Shown here: positions 1 to 7,012 of the stretch, in pieces
Layout of the letters: each line of letters starts with the position of its first letter
How positions within the stretch are numbered: the stretch's first letter is position 1
Made by a program: the position numbers and the translations under genes
Source: Candidatus Eiseniibacteriota bacterium
GTDB taxonomy: Bacteria; Joyebacterota; Joyebacteria; Joyebacterales; Joyebacteraceae
Assembly (NCBI GenBank): GCA_030609605.1
Contig: JAUWBY010000023.1
Span: 1 to 16,423, forward strand
Direction: 5' to 3'
DNA length: 16,423 bases
Notes under the pieces: model-generated
Databases searched by the model: none
Told to the model about the DNA's origin: nothing
The model's input: only the letters and a program-made list of their open reading frames with translations

Positions 1-1628
1 ACGGTGGAATCGATCCGTCGGGAGCTACCTTCATGAACAGAGAGTTCCCGCCGCCTCTGGGTGGAGCCGCCTCGGCTGTCACCTACATTGAGATACTGCG
101 GGAGAGGGCGAGGGAAGACGGGAGTCACGTTCTGGTGATGGATCAGGGTGACATCTTTCAGGGTACTCCGGTCGGCAACTTTCGAAAGGGCGAGTCGGTC
201 GTAGAGTACTTCAATCATGTCGGATTCGATCTCTGGACGGTCGGCAACCACGACTTCGATGAGGGAACCGACAACCTCTGGCATCTGATCGAGATGTCGG
301 AGATGCCCGTACTCTCAGCGAACATCGTGTGGGAAGAGACCGGAGAGCTGGTCGAGTACGTCGAGCCTTACATTATCAAGGACTACGACGGCGTTAAGGT
401 AGCCATCGTGGGTCTGACGACGACAGACACCCCCAAGATGGCCTTCCCCGCGCACGTGGCGGGCGTGCATTTCCTGCCTGCTATCGAGACGGCGGAGCGT
501 TACGTCAAGGAAGTCAGGGAAGCCGGTGCGGACATCGTGATCTTCTCCGGGCACATGGGGATTCCATACGATCCCGTCTCCGGCTATGCGAAGATCATGG
601 AGGAGGAGCAGGAACGGGATGAGGAGGACGTGCGCGAACCGCTTGAGGAGAAGAAGTGGGGCGCGAATGCGATGGAGATAGCCCACAGCGTTCCCGGTAT
701 CGACGTCTTCTTTGCCGGCCATATCCACAAGGGATTCGACGAGCCGTGGGAAGAGCCGTCCACACACACCCTTCTCTTCCAGACGTACGGGCGGGGCTCT
801 GGACTGGGCAATGTTGATCTCCTGATAGATCCCGTGACGAAGTCGCTCGTCGGATACGAGCTTCCGTCGTACCGGGGTGACCTCATTACGCTCTTCGAAG
901 ATCAGTGGTGGCCGGATCCGGAGACCTCCGAAATGATCACCGCTCTGGTTGATGAGGCGGAGATCGGGATGGATCGCATCATCGGCTACTCCGATGTCGA
1001 TCTTACGAGGGGTGGCGAGGGCGAGACCAGGATGGGGAACCTGGTCTGCAACGCCATGCGTGAGGAAGTCAACGGTGATTTTGCGTTCACGAACCTCGGC
1101 GGCATCCGGGATGAGATCCCGGCCGGATCCGTCACGCCGCGCCAGGTCTTCAGGGTCCAGCCGTTTGGCAACAGCCTCGTGGTGTTCGAGATCGACGGAA
1201 GGCTGCTCAAGAAGATAATCGAATACCGTGTCAGTGCCGATCACCACGGTGTCTACATGTCCGGAGGCAGGATTGTCTACAACAAGACGAGGCCGGACTA
1301 CGATCGGTTGACGTCCTTCATGATCGGTGGTGAGCCATGGGAGGCGGACCGCATCTATCGCGTTGTTACCACCGACTTCCTTGCGGCCGGCAATGCGGGT
1401 CTCTACATGCTTCCCGACGTGCCTGAGGAGAAGAAACGGAGAACCTCGACGACGTGCATGGACGCGGTTATCCACTACATTGAGCGTCACACTCCGATAA
1501 CGCTCGAGCTCGACGGGCGGTGGGTGAGGGATGACTATGCGGAGATCAGCGACGCTCTCGCCGCGGCCATGGAGGGGATGGAGCCGCTCGTTTCGCCTCT
1601 CAAGAAGTCGAGCGGGCCGTACCAGTAG
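1..1628 (+). CDS. UshA-like 5'-nucleotidase / metallophosphoesterase (5' partial)
   Basis: The frame is open to the window edge, so the N-terminus is missing. The ATG at 33 is probably internal, because the codons before it (from base 3) read GIDPSGATF, which continues smoothly into the protein. The family hydrolyses nucleotides or other phosphomonoesters with a two-metal centre, usually in the periplasm or outside the cell. Visible metallophosphoesterase motifs are GDIFQGTP (near 150), VGNHDFD (near 240), SGHMG (near 550) and FAGHIH (near 715). The first metal-binding DxH motif must lie upstream. The C-terminal 5'-nucleotidase domain shows GETRMGNL, NLGGIRDEIPAG (the usual NGGxR has a Leu as its second residue), a PFGNSLVVFE strand and DFLAAGNAG. 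The domain order matches bifunctional metallophosphatase/5'-nucleotidases. The gene ends with TAG. It precedes an LTD/OB-like secreted protein, a partnership known from extracellular nucleases. The family call is firm; the exact substrate is unknown. Confidence 0.92.
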   Translation, partial: GGIDPSGATFMNREFPPPLGGAASAVTYIEILRERAREDGSHVLVMDQGDIFQGTPVGNFRKGESVVEYFNHVGFDLWTVGNHDFDEGTDNLWHLIEMSEMPVLSANIVWEETGELVEYVEPYIIKDYDGVKVAIVGLTTTDTPKMAFPAHVAGVHFLPAIETAERYVKEVREAGADIVIFSGHMGIPYDPVSGYAKIMEEEQERDEEDVREPLEEKKWGANAMEIAHSVPGIDVFFAGHIHKGFDEPWEEPSTHTLLFQTYGRGSGLGNVDLLIDPVTKSLVGYELPSYRGDLITLFEDQWWPDPETSEMITALVDEAEIGMDRIIGYSDVDLTRGGEGETRMGNLVCNAMREEVNGDFAFTNLGGIRDEIPAGSVTPRQVFRVQPFGNSLVVFEIDGRLLKKIIEYRVSADHHGVYMSGGRIVYNKTRPDYDRLTSFMIGGEPWEADRIYRVVTTDFLAAGNAGLYMLPDVPEEKKRRTSTTCMDAVIHYIERHTPITLELDGRWVRDDYAEISDALAAAMEGMEPLVSPLKKSSGPYQ

Positions 1629-1652
1629 CCCCTTTTGGGGACCGTAAGCGAT

Positions 1653-1680
1653 GCCCGCCTGGCCGCAAGGTCGGGCGGGT
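1653..1680 (+). terminator. Strong GCAA-tetraloop hairpin after the 5'-nucleotidase gene
   Basis: A 12-bp stem with three G.T wobbles closes on a GCAA (GNRA) tetraloop, 24 nt after the stop codon. No T-tract follows, so it is not a textbook intrinsic terminator. It could be a weak or factor-assisted terminator or a 3'-end-protecting hairpin. A small palindrome (CCCC-TTTT-GGGG, 1629-1640) lies directly after the stop codon. Confidence 0.45.
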
Positions 1681-1738
1681 GTCGCGCTGTATGGCATCCC
1701 GCCGCGTGGCAGCATAGTGTGAGATTCGCGTGTGACAC

Positions 1739-1767
1739 TGGACAAGTGATGCTCTGTGTGGTATAAT
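1739..1767 (+). promoter_or_regulatory. sigma70-type promoter of the large LTD protein gene
   Basis: The -35 box is TGGACA (1739-1744) and the -10 box is a perfect TATAAT (1762-1767), with a 17-nt spacer. A TGG just before the -10 (1759-1761) makes it an extended -10. It is the best promoter visible in the window. Transcription would start near 1774, giving a leader of about 155 nt before the ATG at 1931. Confidence 0.75.
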
Positions 1768-1773
1768 CTACCG

Positions 1774-1930
1774 TTGGGAAAAATCACCCTTCCCGCGGGG
1801 CGCCATTCTTTACCTTCGGGACGGAACGGGTTTGTGTACCTAAGGGAGGACAAGCGGAGAGAGCGACCTGGGAATCGCTTCCCCGATAGGTTTATTGGCA
1901 ACGGCGGGAGAACCTCAAGGAGGTCATGTG
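1774..1930 (+). promoter_or_regulatory. Long, possibly structured 5' leader of the LTD protein gene
   Basis: About 155 nt separate the predicted transcription start from the start codon, long for this compact genome. Two short hairpins with the same stem sequence are visible: GGGAA/TTCCC at 1776-1780 with 1790-1794, and GGGAA-TCGC-TTCCC at 1870-1883. I could not match the leader to a known riboswitch class. It may be a translational control element or simply an untranslated leader. Confidence 0.3.
1917..1923 (+). promoter_or_regulatory. Ribosome binding site deciding the start at 1931
   Basis: AAGGAGG lies 7 nt before the ATG at 1931. This favours that start over the in-frame TTG at 1895, which would put the Shine-Dalgarno inside the coding region. 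GTG at 1928 is the only close alternative. Confidence 0.75.
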
Positions 1931-4810
1931 ATGATGAAGCTGTCTGTTCTGGTCGCGGCCGTGCTCGTTCTGGCATTTGGAGCGGCTGTGGCGGATCCTT
2001 CAGGCAACAATGTTGTTATCAACGAGATCTACCCGGACGCCGCCAGCTACTATGACGGCGCCGAGTACATCGAGCTCTACAATCCGACCGACAGTTCGAT
2101 CGACATCGGCGGCTGGGTTCTCTGCGGAGTCGAGTACGACCAGCTCTGTGGAGGCGAAGACCGCTGGCAATTCCCGGCTGGGACGGCGATCGCCTCCGGC
2201 GCCTATCTCACGGTCGCAAAGGATGGGGCCGACGGTGACGATGGATACTACGAGGAGTTCGGGATCTATCCTGACTTTGAGATGTTCGATCCGACGTTTT
2301 CGTACGACAATGACAGCGCGTTCGTCCCGAACATGATCATTGTGAGCGATGATCCAACGCCGACCTACAGCGACGAGATCCAGCTCGTCGGCGGCAAGGG
2401 CTACGGTATCGTCTGTGGCTACACGAGCCAGGCGGACGTTGTCTATCTGTACACGACGGCGTCTCTGACAACTCTGGTCGACCTGGTTGAGTACGCCGAC
2501 ATGGACTACTGCACCGAGGATCCGTGTTTCGGAGACGACGGTGTCACAGACAACGCGTTCTCCGGGATTCCGTACCTCGGCAACACACTGGGCCGTGACG
2601 GCAGCGGCACGGATACCGACAGCAGCATCACGGACTGGCTGATGCAGGCTCCCACGCCTGGCGCTCAGAACATCCAGAACACGCCGCCGTGGATCAGCAC
2701 GGTCCGCTACTCGCCGATACCGCCGATGTACACGGACGATGTCGACGTTACTGGTATCGTGACCGATGACGGCATCATTGACTCGGTGATGGTCTACTAT
2801 CGTGTGGACGAAGGTTCGTGGGGCAAGGTTGCCGCGTCGACGCCGGATTCGCTCTACACGGGTACTATCCCAGCTCAGGCGGACGGCGCGCAGGTCGAGT
2901 ACTTCATGCGTGCGGTTGATAATATGGGCGCCGGCATCAACTACCCCTCCGAGGGTTTTGCGGATCCGTATGCGTACTCGGTCGGCTTCACAACCATCTA
3001 CGACGTGCAGTTCGTGCCGGGTGGCGGCGATGCATCACCTCTCGAAGGAAGAACCGTCAATGTGACGGGCATCGTGACCGCCGCGAAGGGCCAGTTCTCC
3101 GATTCCTTCTGCATGATCCATGAAGGCAACGGGATCTTCGAGGGCATCAAGATCTACGCCACGTACAACTACGACGGCGAGATCAATGAAGGCGACGAGA
3201 TCACGGTCTCCGGTTTTGTGACTGAGTACTATGGTGAGACCGAGGTCTATATTCCGTTTGGAGAGGCAGTCACGGTTCTCTCGACGGGTAATCCGAACTA
3301 CGGGTACGCTGCAGTCACAACAGCCGACGTCGATCCTGACGACACCGACTCCGAGAAGTACGAGGGGCAGCTCATCAGCGTCACCGATGTGACAGTGACG
3401 GCTGAGCCCGATGGCTACGGCCAGTGGTACATCGAGGACGCCTCGGCAGTGGGCGCCATGGTCGACGACTACGGGTACTACAGCTATGATCCGCATCTCT
3501 TCGATGTGCTCGACGAGGTCCGCGGTATCCTGATGTACAGCTTCTATCAGTTCAAGATCGAGCCGCGCTACGATGAGGATATCATTGGCCCGCCGATAAT
3601 CTCGGACGTTCGCTACTCGCCGATACCGCCGGTGGCCGGCAATATGACGATTACTGCTGACGTCACCGACAACCAGAGTGTCGCGTCGTGTACGCTGAAC
3701 TACGCACTCTCGGCGACCGGCCCTTGGAGCAAGACGCCGATGACGGAAGCGCGCGAGATCTACTCCGCGCAGATCGGTCCGTACGTCGACGGCAACAGGA
3801 TCTACTACTTTATCGAGGCCAGTGATGGAGTGATTACGGCCAGGAAGCCGAGCGAGGACTCGTACAGTCTCTACATCGGCATGGTCGACATCGACGCCAT
3901 CCAGTACGTCGCCGCTCCTGATGTGGACGACGCGTCGCCGCTCGATGAGCTTGCGGTCAACACGATAGGGATCGTGACGGCGGAGCCGGGCGTCTACAGC
4001 GACTACTACTTCATGATCCAGACCGAGGACGGATTCCCGACCCGCGGGGTGTGGCAGGGAATCAAGATCTACGATCGCACCGGTTCGGCGAGCTTTGAGC
4101 GCGGCGATGAGGTCATCGTCTGCGGCGAGGTTCAGGAGAACTGGGGCGAGACGGAGATCTCTCTGCACTTCGTCGAGGGAGCAGTTCTCGTTGAGTCGCG
4201 CGGGAGCATGCCCGATCCGGTCTCCATCAACACGGTGGAGCTCCAGACCAAGGCGACGGGCGAGCAGTACGAGGGCGTGTACGTTCACGTCGAGAACGCC
4301 ACGGTCGAGGTCGAGGATATGGGCTACGGTGAGTGGGCCATCACGAACGGGGCCGCGGGTGATACGTGCCGGGTGGATGATGACGCTGAGTACACCTACG
4401 ATCCGGTTGTGGGCGACAACGTCTACGTTCTCGGTACGGTCATGTTCATGTATGGCAACTACAAGGTCGAGCCGCGCGGCGATGAGGATATCGCCGTCAA
4501 CCCGGTCGGTGTCGATGACGGCATCGTCGGGGCAAAGCTGGATCTTGGCCAGAACATGCCTAACCCGTTCAACCCGAAGACGACCATCGCCTTCACACTG
4601 CCCGAGCCGACCGATGTGACGATCGAGGTCTACGATGTGGCCGGTCGCAAGGTCGCTACACTCATGAATGACCGCCTCGGTTCAGGTGGCCACTTCGTTG
4701 AGTGGACGGGACGTGGTGACAACGGTGAGAAGGTCGCCAGCGGCGTCTACTTCTACAGACTCCTCGCCGGTGGCGAAGAGATCAGCAAGAAGATGGTGCT
4801 CCTCAAGTAG
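1931..4810 (+). CDS. Secreted lamin-tail-domain protein with duplicated Ig-like/OB-like units and a FlgD/type-A sorting-like C-terminus
   Basis: The protein has 959 residues from the ATG at 1931. A signal peptide spans about residues 1-21 (MMK start, long Leu/Val/Ala core, AAVA before DPSG). An LTD follows (about 24-180; VVINEIYPD, EYIELYNPTD, IDIGGWVL). Then come two copies of a unit of about 302 residues, each starting RYSPIPP (R259 and R561). Each copy is a beta-sandwich-like segment of about 100 residues followed by OB-fold-like segments of the YhcR/DUF5689 style (DASPL, GIVTA, GIKIY, GDE, GETE) and ending EPRxDEDI. The C-terminus (about 870-959) carries QNMPNPFNP, IEVYDVAGRKVATL, GVYFYRLL and SKKMVLLK, typical of FlgD Ig-like or T9SS type-A sorting domains. 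No catalytic motif is visible, so it is probably a surface or secreted binding protein, possibly for nucleic acid (inference from LTD/OB families and the neighbouring nucleotidase). It has its own promoter and terminator and ends with TAG. Confidence 0.88.
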   Translation: MMKLSVLVAAVLVLAFGAAVADPSGNNVVINEIYPDAASYYDGAEYIELYNPTDSSIDIGGWVLCGVEYDQLCGGEDRWQFPAGTAIASGAYLTVAKDGADGDDGYYEEFGIYPDFEMFDPTFSYDNDSAFVPNMIIVSDDPTPTYSDEIQLVGGKGYGIVCGYTSQADVVYLYTTASLTTLVDLVEYADMDYCTEDPCFGDDGVTDNAFSGIPYLGNTLGRDGSGTDTDSSITDWLMQAPTPGAQNIQNTPPWISTVRYSPIPPMYTDDVDVTGIVTDDGIIDSVMVYYRVDEGSWGKVAASTPDSLYTGTIPAQADGAQVEYFMRAVDNMGAGINYPSEGFADPYAYSVGFTTIYDVQFVPGGGDASPLEGRTVNVTGIVTAAKGQFSDSFCMIHEGNGIFEGIKIYATYNYDGEINEGDEITVSGFVTEYYGETEVYIPFGEAVTVLSTGNPNYGYAAVTTADVDPDDTDSEKYEGQLISVTDVTVTAEPDGYGQWYIEDASAVGAMVDDYGYYSYDPHLFDVLDEVRGILMYSFYQFKIEPRYDEDIIGPPIISDVRYSPIPPVAGNMTITADVTDNQSVASCTLNYALSATGPWSKTPMTEAREIYSAQIGPYVDGNRIYYFIEASDGVITARKPSEDSYSLYIGMVDIDAIQYVAAPDVDDASPLDELAVNTIGIVTAEPGVYSDYYFMIQTEDGFPTRGVWQGIKIYDRTGSASFERGDEVIVCGEVQENWGETEISLHFVEGAVLVESRGSMPDPVSINTVELQTKATGEQYEGVYVHVENATVEVEDMGYGEWAITNGAAGDTCRVDDDAEYTYDPVVGDNVYVLGTVMFMYGNYKVEPRGDEDIAVNPVGVDDGIVGAKLDLGQNMPNPFNPKTTIAFTLPEPTDVTIEVYDVAGRKVATLMNDRLGSGGHFVEWTGRGDNGEKVASGVYFYRLLAGGEEISKKMVLLK
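2705..4510 (+). repeat. Internal tandem duplication within the LTD protein gene
   Basis: Two units of about 906 nt lie end to end (2705-3610 and 3611 to about 4510). A 21-nt stretch is identical at 2705-2725 and 3611-3631, exactly 302 codons apart. Both units end in near-identical DNA encoding EPRxDEDI (near 3560 and 4469). Between these anchors the copies have diverged widely, so the duplication is old and the anchors are conserved or have undergone gene conversion. Confidence 0.8.
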
Positions 4811-4838
4811 AATCTGAGGCGCCATTGTTGTAGCGAGA

Positions 4839-4876
4839 GGGTCCCCGTGCTGACAGCGCGGGGACCCTTCTTTGTG
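4839..4876 (+). terminator. Rho-independent terminator after the LTD protein gene
   Basis: A 13-bp stem (4839-4851 with 4855-4867, one G.T wobble) closes on a 3-nt loop. The T-rich TTCTTTGTG follows. It lies 28 nt after the TAG stop. Confidence 0.85.
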
Positions 4877-5120
4877 GGCGCGCCGCCGGAGCTCTCCCTC
4901 CCCGGAGCGAATCCCTGGGCCTGTCCGGCTGCGCGTGGAACGCATCCTGCTTGTGAGCGGGTCTATTCCCCTCAGTTGTCCATCCCGTGTACAGAGGTGC
5001 TGGGCAATTCCCGCCGGCGCCCGGCAGTCCCAATCCCCAGCTGATCCCCATGGCTTTCCCCAGACGTTCGGCAACCGACTGATAGCATCGCTCGGCTCCT
5101 CAGCCGGGCACACGACTGAT
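4877..5120 (+). other. Gene-free spacer between the two LTD genes
   Basis: I find no convincing coding region, RNA gene or consensus promoter here. The short frames that cross it lack ribosome binding sites and family resemblance. One clean hairpin (5090-5109, 8-bp stem, CCTC loop) sits just before the ribosome binding site of the next gene and could affect its translation. Confidence 0.5.
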
Positions 5121-5126
5121 GGAGGG
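5121..5126 (+). promoter_or_regulatory. Ribosome binding site pointing to the disrupted start of the second LTD gene
   Basis: GGAGGG lies 6 nt before an ATG (5133) and 8 nt before a GTG (5135). It is a good Shine-Dalgarno, but neither start reads cleanly into the LTD frame: the ATG is followed at once by TGA, and the GTG is in another frame. Confidence 0.65.
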
Positions 5127-5132
5127 AAAGAG

Positions 5133-5786
5133 ATGTGAACGAAGTTCACACTATCGTGGGTTACGGCACTGGTTCTCCTGGCGGTCGTCGCCGGTTCGGC
5201 TTGCGGCTCGGTTGTCATCAACGAGCTAATGGCGGATCCTGCGAGCGACTGGTCGCCGACCGATGGCGATCTCATCTACCATTCGCTTGACGACGAATGG
5301 CTCGAGATCTACAACACCGGACTGAGCTCGGTTGATATCACGGGGTGGCGGCTCCGGGACGCGATCTCCGATTCCAGCTGGAAGTACGAGTTCTCTGGGG
5401 TCCTGGAGCCCGGAGAGATGGCCGTTGTCTACGGCAATGAGGCGTACGACTGGGAGGAGGCGAACGGCTATCTGAAGAACGGGCTCTCGCTCAACAACGG
5501 AGGCGACACGATTACACTCGTCAGAGGTGACGGGAGTGCAGCTGACATCGTTGTGTACACGAGCTCCGAGGTCCGGGACGACTGTTCATGGGGGCGCATG
5601 CCGGACGGGAGTGGCGATTGGTGGCTCTTCGACGAGCTCAATCCCATGAGCCCGCCGGCTACCAACCTGCCGCCCACGCCCGGAGACACGAACACCGGTT
5701 CTCCGGTCGAAGCGATGGCCTGGAGCAGGATAAAAGCGCTCTATCGCGATGCCGGCGGTAGGGATGTGCCGGATCCCGGCATGTAG
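5133..5786 (+). CDS. Small secreted lamin-tail-domain protein with a disrupted start
   Basis: The LTD is complete (SVVINELMADP, EWLEIYNTG, VDITGWRLRD, FSGVLEPGEMAVVYGN, LSLNNGGDTITLV, CSWGRMPDGSGDW). About 30 residues follow it, with no sorting domain. The in-frame ATG at 5229 lies inside the LTD strand VVINELM, so it cannot be the natural start. Upstream, the same frame encodes a good signal peptide (TKFTLSWVTALVLLAVVAG, then SACG) but has no usable start codon. ATG 5133 is followed by TGA at 5136. GTG 5135 would give a classic N-terminus (V-N-K-F-T-L) if one G at 5141 were absent. A single-base error or mutation therefore breaks the start. The domain call is firm; whether the gene is intact, mis-sequenced or a fresh pseudogene is open. 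SAC could be a weak lipobox. A terminator follows the TAG stop. Confidence 0.72.
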
Positions 5787-5811
5787 CTGCCGGAAACCTC
5801 TCTGTACGTGC

Positions 5812-5848
5812 ACGGCCCTCGGCCCTCAGGTCGGGGGCCGTTTCCGTT
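5812..5848 (+). terminator. Rho-independent terminator after the small LTD gene
   Basis: A 13-bp stem with two G.T wobbles (5812-5824 with 5829-5841) closes on CTCA and is followed by TTCCGTT. It separates the LTD genes from the exchanger operon. Its tail runs directly into the next promoter's -35 box. Confidence 0.85.
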
Positions 5849-5876
5849 GACACCCGGGAACCCTCGTCCATATACT
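5847..5876 (+). promoter_or_regulatory. sigma70-type promoter of the exchanger/peptidoglycan-recycling operon
   Basis: The -35 box is a perfect TTGACA (5847-5852). The -10 box is TATACT (5871-5876), with an 18-nt spacer. Transcription would start near 5883, about 20 nt before the TTG at 5904. This rules out the in-frame ATG at 5808, which lies before the terminator. Confidence 0.8.
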
Positions 5877-5890
5877 CCCTCATATACCCT

Positions 5891-5895
5891 AGGAG
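5891..5895 (+). promoter_or_regulatory. Ribosome binding site deciding the TTG start at 5904
   Basis: AGGAG lies 8 nt before TTG 5904, downstream of the predicted transcription start. No ATG or GTG in this frame lies between the promoter and the first membrane helix. Confidence 0.7.
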
Positions 5896-5903
5896 ATCAT
5901 ACA

Positions 5904-6992
5904 TTGCATTGGAACGTCCTCACTTTCGTGATCTGCGCCGCCGCCATCTGGTGGAGCGGCAGCCGTCTTCCCGTTCACGGGAAGGCGCTGGCGGAGCGTC
6001 TCGGCATCGGGGCCGCCGCCGCCGGCCTGTTCGTGCTGGCGCTTATCACCTCCCTTCCTGAGCTGAGCGTCACCCTGAGTGCCATGATCCGCGAGGAGGC
6101 GCCCGACCTGGCGCTCGGCAACATCCTTGGCAGCAACAACTTCAATCTGACGATAATCGCCCTCCTCGAGATGGCCTTCGTGGGTGGCGCATTCCTGAAG
6201 GCTGTGGATTCAGCGCGCTACGCCAAGTCGTGTGTTGGACTCCTGCTCCTTACGGTCGTGGTGGGCGCGGGAGTGATGTTTGGGAAAGAGATCGGCTCGA
6301 TCTATCTCCCAATCCTCTTCTTCAGTGTCCCAATCGCTCTCATCTTCGTCGTGGAGTCACTGCGCGGCGAGTTCTCTGTGGTGGATGAGCCGGAAGGTGA
6401 AGAGCGCAGAGGGCAGGGCGCGGAGGCGGAAGGCGGGCAGCGCAACGGCCAAGGCGTGGAGGCGGAAGCCGGTGATGACGAGTGCACGACCGCGTCGCAC
6501 GCCGTCCGGTTCGCCCTTCTCTCGATCGTTGTCGTAGCTGCCGGATTTATCGTGGCGCGCTCGGCCAACAGCATAGCCCTCCACGAGTTCCCGGGAGGAA
6601 TCATCCTGGGCCAGACATTCGTTGGAACTCTGCTTGTGGCCATCGCGACCTCACTCCCGGAAGTGACCGTGGCGTTCGCGGCCGTGCGCCGGGCCGGGTC
6701 TCCCGACATGGCGCTCGGAACGCTGCTTGGAAGTAACAGCCTCAACGTTCTCATCTTCGCGCTCGGCGCCGCTATCCACGTTGCGGCGACCGGAACCTCG
6801 GCGTGGGCGGATGTGTCTCCCCTGAACATGGTCAACGTGGTCGCCGGGTTGGTGCTGACGGCAATCGTGCTGGCCGGCATGAAGATGGGCTGGTTCCGGT
6901 CAGGGTCCCGGAGGCACGGGGCGCTGCTTCTGAGCATGATACCGATCTATCTGTTCACACTCTGGCTCATACACAGAGGCTCCATCTGGTAG
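5904..6992 (+). CDS. CaCA-family sodium/calcium exchanger (YrbG-like)
   Basis: This is a 362-residue inner-membrane cation antiporter that would exchange Ca2+ for Na+ or H+. The two signature alpha-repeats are clear and exactly 200 residues apart: TSLPE at 49-53 with LGNILGSNNFN, and TSLPE at 249-253 with LGTLLGSNSLN. The Glu residues and GSN motifs are the known ion-binding elements of the family. About ten hydrophobic helices are visible. A polar central loop (about 160-196) carries a degenerate repeat (RRGQGAEAEGG then RNGQGVEAEAG). The start is TTG at 5904, supported by the promoter and AGGAG. The longer reading from 5808 would translate the terminator and promoter. It is the first gene of a probable operon, 20 nt before the next gene. 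Which ion it prefers cannot be told from the sequence. Confidence 0.88.
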   Translation: MHWNVLTFVICAAAIWWSGSRLPVHGKALAERLGIGAAAAGLFVLALITSLPELSVTLSAMIREEAPDLALGNILGSNNFNLTIIALLEMAFVGGAFLKAVDSARYAKSCVGLLLLTVVVGAGVMFGKEIGSIYLPILFFSVPIALIFVVESLRGEFSVVDEPEGEERRGQGAEAEGGQRNGQGVEAEAGDDECTTASHAVRFALLSIVVVAAGFIVARSANSIALHEFPGGIILGQTFVGTLLVAIATSLPEVTVAFAAVRRAGSPDMALGTLLGSNSLNVLIFALGAAIHVAATGTSAWADVSPLNMVNVVAGLVLTAIVLAGMKMGWFRSGSRRHGALLLSMIPIYLFTLWLIHRGSIW

Positions 6993-7012
6993 TGAGAGGA
7001 AGGAGAGCTCGC

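Noticed and set aside
1774..1930. c-di-GMP (GEMM) riboswitch in the LTD gene leader
   Set aside because: A GGGACGGAACGGG stretch is faintly reminiscent of one half, but the paired helices and receptor motifs of the class are not present.
315..1976. 553-codon open frame on the minus strand
   Set aside because: It lies opposite the clear 5'-nucleotidase gene and its downstream spacer, has no recognisable domain, and is rich in Arg/His/Leu as expected for the antisense of a high-GC gene.
3035..4288. 417-codon open frame on the minus strand inside the LTD gene
   Set aside because: It is antisense to the repeat units and unusually rich in Val/Asp/Arg; this is a by-product of codon bias, with no family resemblance.
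5136..5138. Reassignment of TGA to a sense codon, suggested by TAG-only stops and the ATG-TGA at 5133
   Set aside because: No other in-frame TGA occurs in roughly 4,000 codons of clear genes, and hsdM appears to end at TGA. A single-base lesion explains 5136 more simply.
5808..5903. Upstream ATG extension of the cation exchanger
   Set aside because: It would translate across the terminator hairpin and the TTGACA/TATACT promoter. The TTG at 5904 has its own AGGAG and begins at the first membrane helix.
6803..7012. Upstream extension of the unknown membrane protein
   Set aside because: It overlaps the exchanger gene by about 190 nt in another frame, while ATG 7013 has a strong Shine-Dalgarno.
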